A DNA stretch of 11,782 nucleotides. Source: Singulisphaera sp. GP187. GTDB taxonomy: Bacteria; Pseudomonadota; Gammaproteobacteria; Burkholderiales; Burkholderiaceae_C. Shown piece by piece: positions 6,714 to 11,782 of the stretch. The stretch lies in NCBI GenBank assembly GCA_943327965.2, contig CALPYQ020000018.1, positions 1-11,782 of the forward strand, read 5' to 3'. The notes beneath the pieces were generated by a model. That model was not told the DNA's origin and did no database searches. It worked only from the letters and a program-made list of their open reading frames with translations. The translations under genes and the position numbers were made by a program. The number at the start of each line of letters is the position of its first letter. Position 1 is the first letter of the stretch.

Positions 6714-7603
6714 TTTCGGTCTTTTGCCTGATCAAAAAAGGGATCGTTCGCGGCCTCTGTGCTCACGGAGCGCCCTAGCCAAGCCCCACCCACAATCAAT
6801 AAACCTGCCCATGCCACGGTGGGTGTGAGGGCCTCTTGTCGGTCCAACAAAAGCAAAATGGTAGAGCCCAAGGGCGTTAAAAAACTGAGCAAACCAATTT
6901 GTTGTGCGCGGCCATTTTTGAGTGCGGCATCCCATAAATAAAAAGCCAAACCCAAGGGCCCGAGCCCCATCCAAATTAACAGCATTGCGTCGTTGCTAGA
7001 CATGGCGACAGGTGTTTCTAAGGCAAAGTGACAGACCAAGGACAGCAGGCCAGACACCAAACCAAAACCGCCAATGGCCGCTGTGTGAAACGCCGGCACG
7101 CGCTGCGTCATGAGGGAGTAGGTGGCCCAAATGAAGGCCGAAGCCAAAGCCGCCAAATACCCCACATTGATTTGAAAATCGATGACCCGACCGCCAGTGA
7201 TAACCCAAACTGCGCCGCTGAACCCCGCCAAGGCCGCCAACACTTGCCGCCAATGCAAGCGCGTTCCTTTGTGAAACAAGGGTGCCAAGACCACAATCAG
7301 CAAGGGCCACAAATAGTTCACCAAGTTGGCTTCAACAGCTGGCGCTGTTCTGAGTGCCAGAAACAACAAAAAATGGAAGCCAAACAAACCATAAATACCC
7401 AGCAACAAGGTGCTGGCGGGCACGATGGCATGTCGCCATTGAAAGCGAGACCATGGCAGGGCAACCAAGCTGCCCACGATCAGCGCGCAGCCCGTCGACA
7501 AAAAGGGCGGCAGATGCGACAGCCGCACGCCAACCGGCGCGAGGGTGGCCCACAGCGCAATGGCGCCTAACGCATAGAAAAAGGCTTTCTTAGAAGCGTT
7601 CAA
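6710..7603 (-). CDS. EamA/DMT-family transporter with TTG start
   Basis: A 297-residue inner-membrane protein with about ten hydrophobic segments arranged as two EamA repeats (roughly residues 8-136 and 147-279). [30 protein letters not shown] sequence near the end of the first repeat and [18 protein letters not shown] in the second are typical of DMT exporters. The substrate is unknown. The only possible ATG/GTG/TTG start before the first membrane segment is the TTG at 7601-7603: upstream the frame is open for about 34 codons to a stop near 7706 but holds no such start codon. The TTG overlaps the lipA stop as TTGA (7600-7603), so translation is probably coupled to lipA. The stop overlaps the convergent ptsI stop by 4 bp, leaving no room for an intergenic terminator. 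Confidence 0.9.
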   Translation of the reverse strand: MNASKKAFFYALGAIALWATLAPVGVRLSHLPPFLSTGCALIVGSLVALPWSRFQWRHAIVPASTLLLGIYGLFGFHFLLFLALRTAPAVEANLVNYLWPLLIVVLAPLFHKGTRLHWRQVLAALAGFSGAVWVITGGRVIDFQINVGYLAALASAFIWATYSLMTQRVPAFHTAAIGGFGLVSGLLSLVCHFALETPVAMSSNDAMLLIWMGLGPLGLAFYLWDAALKNGRAQQIGLLSFLTPLGSTILLLLDRQEALTPTVAWAGLLIVGGAWLGRSVSTEAANDPFFDQAKDRN

Positions 7604-8601
7604 CGCGCCAAGCTCGCCGCGTGCGCTTGTTGGTCTGCGTGATAGCTGGAGCGAACCATGGCACCCACAGCGGCATGTGTAAAGCCCATCTCGTAGGCTT
7701 TTTCTTCAAACATTTTGAAGGTGTCGGGGTGCACATAACGCCTCACGGGCAAGTGGCTGGTAGAGGGCGCCAAGTATTGACCTAAGGTGAGCATTTCAAT
7801 GTTGTGGGCGCGCATGTCGCGCATCACTGCCAAAATTTCTTCATCGGTTTCACCGAGGCCCACCATCAAGCCGCTCTTGGTTGGGACATGCGGAAAAAGC
7901 GCTTTGAATTTTTTGAGAAGCTGCAATGAGAACTGATAGTCGGAACCAGGGCGCACCTCTTTGTAAAGGCGCGGCACCGTTTCTAAATTGTGGTTCATGA
8001 CATCGGGCGGTGCCGACTTGAGAATTTCAAGCGCACGGTCATCGCGGCCTCTGAAGTCAGGCACCAACACTTCAATTTGGGTTTGGGGTGAAAGCTCGCG
8101 TGTTTGACGAATGCAGTCGACAAAATGACCAGCACCGCCATCGCGCAAGTCATCCCGGTCAACGCTGGTGATGACCACATAGCGCAACTTCAAGTCGGCA
8201 ATGGTGCGCGCCAGATTGCTTGGCTCGTTCACATCCAAAGGATCGGGGCGACCATGGCCCACATCACAGAAGGGGCAGCGCCGTGTGCATTTGTCGCCCA
8301 TGATCATGAAGGTGGCCGTGCCTTTGCCAAAGCATTCACCAATATTGGGACAACTGGCTTCTTCGCAAACGGTCACCAAACTGTTTTTTCGGAGAATGTC
8401 TTTGATTTCGTAAAAGCGCGTGGTGGGTGAGCCGGCTTTGACTCGAATCCACTCGGGCTTTTTGAGAATTTCACCAGCCTCTACTTTGATGGGAATGCGC
8501 GACAACTTGGCCGCCGCTTTTTGCTTGGCCGAGGCATCGTAGTTCTCTTGGGTTTGGGCTTCTCGCACCACGTTGCGAGTGAGGCCAGCGTCTTTGGTCA
8601 T
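7600..8601 (-). CDS. lipA: Lipoyl synthase (radical SAM)
   Basis: A 333-residue lipoyl synthase of normal length. It has both iron-sulfur cluster motifs: the auxiliary cluster C79-x4-C84-x5-C90 ([12 protein letters not shown]) and the radical SAM CxxxCxxC at C105, C109 and C112 (CTRRCPFC), plus the C-terminal RSSYHAD, whose serine is the fourth ligand of the auxiliary cluster. [19 protein letters not shown] and [11 protein letters not shown] are further family signatures. The enzyme inserts two sulfur atoms into octanoyl groups on lipoyl domains, such as those of pyruvate and 2-oxoglutarate dehydrogenases. It follows lipB by 15 bp, so the two steps of the pathway are encoded together. The TGA stop overlaps the TTG start of the EamA transporter. 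The N-terminal 35 residues are polar and variable, as usual for the family. Confidence 0.98.
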   Translation of the reverse strand: MTKDAGLTRNVVREAQTQENYDASAKQKAAAKLSRIPIKVEAGEILKKPEWIRVKAGSPTTRFYEIKDILRKNSLVTVCEEASCPNIGECFGKGTATFMIMGDKCTRRCPFCDVGHGRPDPLDVNEPSNLARTIADLKLRYVVITSVDRDDLRDGGAGHFVDCIRQTRELSPQTQIEVLVPDFRGRDDRALEILKSAPPDVMNHNLETVPRLYKEVRPGSDYQFSLQLLKKFKALFPHVPTKSGLMVGLGETDEEILAVMRDMRAHNIEMLTLGQYLAPSTSHLPVRRYVHPDTFKMFEEKAYEMGFTHAAVGAMVRSSYHADQQAHAASLAR

Positions 8602-8616
8602 TGTTTTCTTTCGGTG

Positions 8617-9285
8617 TCAGGGTGCCAGCAAGGATGTCAGTTTGTGCGCCAGAACATCGGCAGCTTCTTCCCACGAGGTGTTGACCCCTATTGTAAAAAG
8701 ATCCACGGTTTGCAGGCCAGCATAGCCACAAGGGTTGATGCGCTGGAAAGGCTCGAGGTCCATTTTGACGTTCAAAGCCAAGCCGTGATAGGTGCATTGG
8801 CGGCTCACTTTGATGCCCAGCGCACTGATTTTTCCCAGACCCTTGAAGGGGTCGTTGGGCAAGGCCGGACCCGTCAGGGCTTGGTGTGCAAAGGGGTCGG
8901 CCAAGCGAACATAGATGCCTGGCGCATTGGCCACGCGGTGACCGGTCACGCCAAAATGCGCCAGCGTGCGAATGACCGCTTCTTCCAGTCGGTAGACATA
9001 CTCTTTGACGAAGTAGCCAGCCCTTTGAAGGTTCAAGAGCGGGTAAGCCATGATTTGTCCGGGACCGTGGTAAGTGACTTGCCCCCCTCGGTTGGTGGCA
9101 ATGACAGGAATGTCGCCAGCATTCAAGACATGCCCTGCCAAGCCAGCCAAGCCCTGTGTAAAAACAGGCGGGTGTTCACACAACCACAACGCGTCTGGTG
9201 TTTCCAGGCGCCTTTCAGCCGTGAAATTCTGCATGGCTTGGTAAGTCTCCAGGTAGTTAACCTGGCCGAGGAGCGAGACCTGCAT
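8617..9285 (-). CDS. lipB: Octanoyl-[ACP]:protein N-octanoyltransferase
   Basis: A 222-residue Lip[21 protein letters not shown] (residues 65-84) is the conserved substrate-binding block; KISALGIKV holds the catalytic Lys152 and RINPCGYAG the catalytic Cys186 that forms the octanoyl thioester. The segment between them carries an insertion (about residues 127-149, [11 protein letters not shown] and following) that I take to be a lineage-specific loop. The enzyme transfers octanoate from acyl carrier protein to lipoyl domains, making the substrate of LipA, encoded 15 bp downstream. The ATG at 9283-9285 places the [17 protein letters not shown] block right at the N-terminus as in the family, although no clear Shine-Dalgarno sequence precedes it. 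The gene starts 29 bp after the DUF493 gene ends, so it probably belongs to the same transcript. Confidence 0.97.
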   Translation of the reverse strand: MQVSLLGQVNYLETYQAMQNFTAERRLETPDALWLCEHPPVFTQGLAGLAGHVLNAGDIPVIATNRGGQVTYHGPGQIMAYPLLNLQRAGYFVKEYVYRLEEAVIRTLAHFGVTGHRVANAPGIYVRLADPFAHQALTGPALPNDPFKGLGKISALGIKVSRQCTYHGLALNVKMDLEPFQRINPCGYAGLQTVDLFTIGVNTSWEEAADVLAHKLTSLLAP

Positions 9286-9314
9286 GTTGAAGATGGAAGA
9301 CAGTCCGTTTAAAT

Positions 9315-9614
9315 TTAAAGCGCGACTTTAACCATAGGGTGCGCAGTCAGCGCAAGGTACATGTTGTCCAACTGTTCTCGGCTGGTTGCCCAAATGGTCA
9401 GGGTCACGCTGAGGTAGTTGCCCGCTTTGCTGGGGCGCATTTCCAATGTGGCAGGGTCGTACTGAGGGTCAAATTGTTTGGCAATTTGAACCATGGCTTC
9501 AGCAAAGCCATCGACCCTGGCGCCCATGACTTTGATGGGAAAGCTGCAAGGGTACTCAATGAGCGACTCTTTGCGAAGGTCGGGATTGTTGGGCGGGGTG
9601 ATCGATGCGCTCAT
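9315..9614 (-). CDS. DUF493 (YbeD-like) small protein
   Basis: A 99-residue soluble protein of the DUF493/YbeD family: [16 protein letters not shown] at the N-terminal side, then a helix with [52 protein letters not shown] to the end. The family has a ferredoxin-like (ACT-like) fold and is a frequent neighbour of lipB, as ybeD is in Escherichia coli; its biochemical function is not established as far as I know. The start is placed at the ATG at 9612-9614 ([10 protein letters not shown]), which gives the usual short leader; the longer version from 9671 would add a proline-rich stretch that overlaps the space up to the CopD-like gene and looks non-coding. No strong Shine-Dalgarno sequence precedes either start. 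Confidence 0.88.
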   Translation of the reverse strand: MSASITPPNNPDLRKESLIEYPCSFPIKVMGARVDGFAEAMVQIAKQFDPQYDPATLEMRPSKAGNYLSVTLTIWATSREQLDNMYLALTAHPMVKVAL

Positions 9615-9674
9615 GACATTGAAGGGACAAAGGGGGTCAATTAATGATGGAGGTGGGTGCAAGCATTGCAAACA

Positions 9675-10121
9675 TTAGCGCCAAATGACAACGGCGCCAA
9701 TGGCCACCCAGCCCAACGAAAAGTTGATCAGTACCAGCGGATGGATGGTGGCCAACTGTTTTGCGGCCAAACCCAGGTCGCCCGCTGACAATGCGGCCTT
9801 CATTTTTCTAAAGGGACCGAAATAAAGGTGGCCAAAAATAAGGCACATCAGGCTGCCAACGCCAATCATGACATGCCAACCCTTGGGCGCCAAGGCCATG
9901 TCGACACCCATGAGCATGATGCCCCCTGAAACCAGTAGCACCACGACACAGGCAGCGACCATTTTGAAAAAACGCGTTAGGACGGCGCCCAACAATGGCA
10001 GGCGCAGTGGGGGCTCAAGTTGGGCAATGGCGACGGGGCGCAGGGCCCAAATCATGAGCGCCATGCCGCCCATCCAGATGATGCCGGCGGCCAAGTGGGA
10101 AAATTTAAACAGTTCGTACAT
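9675..10121 (-). CDS. CopD-family integral membrane protein
   Basis: A 148-residue protein with four hydrophobic segments (about residues 8-28, 50-72, 83-100 and 126-146). KFSHLAAGIIWMGGM at the N-terminus, GWHVMIGVGSLMCLIFGHLYF in the third helix and ATIHPLVLINFSLGW near the end are characteristic of the small CopD-like proteins, with conserved histidines H9, H83, H98 and H127 lying in or beside helices, suited to metal or haem binding. It is much shorter than true copper-resistance CopD, and no copC or copper regulator is nearby, so copper uptake is not demonstrated. It lies 60 bp upstream of the DUF493 gene on the same strand and may head that transcript. It is divergent from the ATP synthase operon. 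Confidence 0.82.
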   Translation of the reverse strand: MYELFKFSHLAAGIIWMGGMALMIWALRPVAIAQLEPPLRLPLLGAVLTRFFKMVAACVVVLLVSGGIMLMGVDMALAPKGWHVMIGVGSLMCLIFGHLYFGPFRKMKAALSAGDLGLAAKQLATIHPLVLINFSLGWVAIGAVVIWR

Positions 10122-10260
10122 GGTTTTAGAAGTTTGAGGCCTGGTTGATTGAAATTAAATCCCTTTTGAATTGTGACCCTTTTTAAGCATATGGGTTTTC
10201 ACCTATAATCGTGAGCTTTGCGAAACCAAGGGTATGTCTGTAACCTGGATGTAAACAAAC
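10122..10260. promoter_or_regulatory. Divergent intergenic region between the CopD-like gene and atpI
   Basis: The 139 bp hold the promoter for the ATP synthase operon on the plus strand and presumably one for the CopD-like gene on the minus strand. The plus-strand signal at 10180-10209 is described separately. I could not find a convincing minus-strand -35/-10 pair; TTTAAT on the minus strand (about 10153-10158) is a possible -10 without a matching -35. Confidence 0.5.
10180..10209 (+). promoter_or_regulatory. Candidate sigma-70 promoter of the atp operon
   Basis: A perfect TATAAT -10 lies at 10204-10209. The best -35 at proper distance is TTTTTA (10180-10185, 18-bp spacer), which is weak. 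Initiation would be near 10216, giving an untranslated leader of about 45 nt before atpI. The location directly upstream of the first atp gene supports it; an alternative, poorer pair is TTGAAT (10166-10171) with TATGGG (10190-10195). Confidence 0.55.
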
Positions 10261-10746
10261 ATGGCCAGAATACCAACACAAGATTTTGTAGACGATGGGG
10301 ATGTCGACGGTGCTGAAGACTTCAGACCGCTGACGGCAGAAGAAGTAAAACAGTTACGACTTCAGCAACCCCTCCTCTCTGTGTGGCGTGTGGTTTTGGC
10401 ACAGGTTTTGGTAGGTTTGGCTGTTTCAGCGCTGACTTGGCTCTTTACGGGGCGTGTTTCAGCGGCATGGTCAGCGGCTTACGGGGCTTTGTCGGTGGTG
10501 GTTCCTGCTGCGTTGTTCGCGCGGGGCATTACCAGCAAAACCAGCAGCATCAATTCAGGGGCCGCGGTCTTTGGGTTCTTGTTGTGGGAAATGGTCAAGA
10601 TTGGCCTCACGATTGCCATGCTTTTTGCGGCAATCAAGTTGGTAAAAGATTTAAGCTGGCCTGCCATGTTGGTAGGTCTTGTTGTCACGATGAAGGTTTA
10701 TTGGGTGGTGTTTGCCTGGCGCAAAGTGTTTCACCCGGTTGCCTAA
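10261..10746 (+). CDS. atpI: ATP synthase subunit I
   Basis: A 161-residue membrane protein at the head of the F1Fo ATP synthase operon. About 40 polar, acidic residues (DDGDVDGAEDF) precede four hydrophobic segments (about residues 43-63, 68-90, 102-127 and 132-152), including the AYGALSVVVPAALFARG and FGFLLWEMVKIGLTIAMLF stretches typical of proteobacterial AtpI. The family is thought to help assemble the c-ring or stabilise the Fo part; it is not part of the mature enzyme. The identification rests as much on gene order (next genes are atpB and atpE) as on sequence. The ATG at 10261 has only a weak upstream GGAT at 10247-10250. The stop is followed by a 38-bp AT-rich gap before atpB. Confidence 0.92.
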   Translation: MARIPTQDFVDDGDVDGAEDFRPLTAEEVKQLRLQQPLLSVWRVVLAQVLVGLAVSALTWLFTGRVSAAWSAAYGALSVVVPAALFARGITSKTSSINSGAAVFGFLLWEMVKIGLTIAMLFAAIKLVKDLSWPAMLVGLVVTMKVYWVVFAWRKVFHPVA

Positions 10747-10784
10747 GTTGAAAAGTTAAAGTTAATTTTTAAAGAGCCTAGAGA

Positions 10785-11630
10785 ATGTCAGCTGCAAACG
10801 CTCCCAGCGCCGGTGAATACATTGGCCACCACCTGACCCATCTGCAAAACAAGCCGATGGCAGGCGTGATTGACTTTTCAGTCTTCAACATCGACTCCAT
10901 CTTTTGGGCTATTTTGTTGGGTGTTTTGGGCAGCTTCTTGTTGTGGAAAGCTGCAAGCAAGGCCACCTCCGGTGTTCCTGGCCGCTTTCAAGCCGCTGTC
11001 GAAATCTTGTTTGAAATGGTCGACTCTCAGGCCAAGGGCATCATTCACAATGCCGAAAGCCGCAAATTGGTGTCACCCTTGGCTTTAACGGTGTTTGTCT
11101 GGATTTTCTTATTGAATTCCATGGACTTTTTGCCGGTTGACTTGTTCCATGGTTTGTTTGCAGTGACGGGCCTAGACAGCAGCATCCATTACTTCCGTGT
11201 TGTGCCAACAGCCGATTTGTCCACCACTTTGGGCATGTCTGTCTCGGTTTTGCTCATTTGTATTTACTACAACATCAAAATCAAGGGCATTGGCGGTTGG
11301 TTCCATGAGTTGACCACGGCGCCATTTGGTGCGCACCCCATTTTGTGGCCCTTCAACTTTGTCTTCCAAATGATTGAATTCGTCGCCAAAACCGTGTCAC
11401 ACGGCATGCGACTATTCGGCAACATGTATGCCGGCGAACTGATCTTCATGTTGATCGCTTTGATGGGTGGCACGGCCGCCATGTCATTGACTGGCATCTT
11501 GATGCCCATCGGTCACGTGATCGCTGGCTCCATCTGGGCCATCTTCCATATCTTGATCGTGGCTTTGCAAGCTTTCATTTTCATGATGTTGACTTTGGTC
11601 TACATCGGTCAAGCGCACGACGCTCATTGA
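10785..11630 (+). CDS. atpB: F1Fo ATP synthase subunit a
   Basis: A 281-residue subunit a of the Fo proton channel. The essential arginine is Arg209 in SHGMRLFGNMYAGELI, with Glu218 in the same helix and Gln262 in ALQAFIFMMLTLVYI of the last helix, matching the half-channel residues known from Escherichia coli. Other family blocks are FNIDSIFWAILLG near residue 35 and PTADLSTTLGMS near 141. About five to six membrane helices are present. The protein conducts protons next to the c-ring, whose subunit is encoded by the following gene. The ATG at 10785 has AAAGAG (10771-10776) as a moderate ribosome-binding site. The stop codon lies inside a 7-bp hairpin described separately. Confidence 0.98.
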   Translation: MSAANAPSAGEYIGHHLTHLQNKPMAGVIDFSVFNIDSIFWAILLGVLGSFLLWKAASKATSGVPGRFQAAVEILFEMVDSQAKGIIHNAESRKLVSPLALTVFVWIFLLNSMDFLPVDLFHGLFAVTGLDSSIHYFRVVPTADLSTTLGMSVSVLLICIYYNIKIKGIGGWFHELTTAPFGAHPILWPFNFVFQMIEFVAKTVSHGMRLFGNMYAGELIFMLIALMGGTAAMSLTGILMPIGHVIAGSIWAIFHILIVALQAFIFMMLTLVYIGQAHDAH

Positions 11631-11635
11631 GCGTC
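11619..11635 (+). promoter_or_regulatory. Hairpin across the atpB stop codon
   Basis: GACGCTC-ATT-GAGCGTC is a perfect 7-bp inverted repeat with a 3-nt loop; the TGA stop of atpB (11628-11630) starts in the loop. A run of six T follows only after a 9-nt spacer (11645-11650), so this is not a standard intrinsic terminator, but it could be a weak attenuator, an mRNA-stabilising stem or a processing site between atpB and atpE. Confidence 0.5.
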
Positions 11636-11640
11636 ACAAT

Positions 11641-11686
11641 TTAGTTTTTTCTTAACCTTTCCATCATCATCCATAGGAGCAATTAA
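11641..11686 (+). promoter_or_regulatory. Pyrimidine-rich translation leader and strong ribosome-binding site of atpE
   Basis: The stretch from 11641 to about 11672 is strongly pyrimidine-rich (TTAGTTTTTTCTTAACC, then CTTTCCATCATCATCC) and is followed by AGGAG at 11675-11679, 7 nt before the atpE ATG. This is the best Shine-Dalgarno sequence in the atp part of the window. A U-rich enhancer before atpE is known in Escherichia coli, where it raises synthesis of the multi-copy subunit c; the same role here is inferred from position and composition. Confidence 0.55.
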
Positions 11687-11782
11687 ATGGAACACGTTCT
11701 CGGTTACGTCGCTTTGGCAGCTGGTCTCATCATCGGCATGGGCGCGATTGGCGCTTGTATCGGTATCGGCATCATGGGCAGC
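11687..11782 (+). CDS. atpE: F1Fo ATP synthase subunit c, partial
   Basis: The first 32 codons of atpE, cut by the right edge of the window. The sequence [32 protein letters not shown] shows the first transmembrane helix with the alternating-glycine packing motif of subunit c; the proton-binding acidic residue lies in the second helix, beyond the window. Subunit c forms the rotating ring next to subunit a. The start is fixed by AGGAG 7 nt upstream. The gene follows atpB by 56 bp, the normal order in proteobacterial atp operons. Confidence 0.95.
   Translation, partial: MEHVLGYVALAAGLIIGMGAIGACIGIGIMGS

Noticed and set aside
6730..6745. GATC...GATC repeat near the ptsI/EamA junction as a terminator stem
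   Set aside because: The stem would be only 4 bp with an A-rich loop and no adjoining T-run on the plus strand; it also lies in the EamA coding sequence.
8521..9312. A 263-codon plus-strand open frame opposite lipB
   Set aside because: It mirrors lipB, whose catalytic residues and conserved blocks are clear; the plus-strand translation resembles no protein I know.
9615..9671. Longer DUF493 protein starting at 9671
   Set aside because: The extra 19 residues are proline-rich and unlike the family; the start at 9614 gives the normal family length.

Overview
The window is a chromosomal housekeeping stretch from a betaproteobacterium, most likely Burkholderiales in or near the Comamonadaceae. 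The reasons are the family-specific look of the proteins (AtpI with an acidic N-terminal extension, the DUF493-lipB-lipA block, a three-protein regulatory PTS without a sugar permease, a c'-type cytochrome beside a b561-type cytochrome) and moderate GC content. This placement is inference from protein style, not from a marker gene. I see no insertion sequence, prophage, CRISPR array, rRNA or tRNA.

Layout. (1) Positions 1-1164: a divergent pair, a partial cytochrome b561-like membrane protein (minus, runs off the left edge) and a periplasmic class II cytochrome c (c' type, plus). (2) 1186-2445, minus: a class III (CaiB/BaiF) CoA-transferase, convergent with the cytochrome and divergent from the next block. 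(3) 2498-6713, plus: five tightly packed genes, lipoprotein, MFS transporter, PTS EIIA (mannose family), HPr and Enzyme I. Three junctions are ATGA stop/start overlaps and one is a 32-nt overlap, so this looks like one translationally coupled operon. EI, HPr and EIIA keep their phosphorylation histidines (H207, H15, H9) and HPr keeps S46, but there is no EIIB or EIIC. (4) 6710-10121, minus: CopD-like membrane protein, DUF493 protein, lipB, lipA and an EamA/DMT transporter. LipB and LipA carry out the two steps of de novo lipoate attachment; the EamA gene starts on a TTG inside the lipA stop region. EI and EamA genes end tail to tail with a 4-bp overlap. (5) 10122 to the end, plus: the start of the F1Fo ATP synthase operon, atpI-atpB-atpE (atpE cut by the window edge), with a good -10 element upstream of atpI and a hairpin plus pyrimidine-rich leader between atpB and atpE.

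Nothing here is clearly a new system. The points most worth a second look are the coupling of an uncharacterised lipoprotein and an MFS transporter to the regulatory PTS, a -10-like palindrome abutting the first ATG of that operon (possible leaderless mRNA), the hairpin and U-rich leader before atpE, and the TTG-started transporter attached to lipA.
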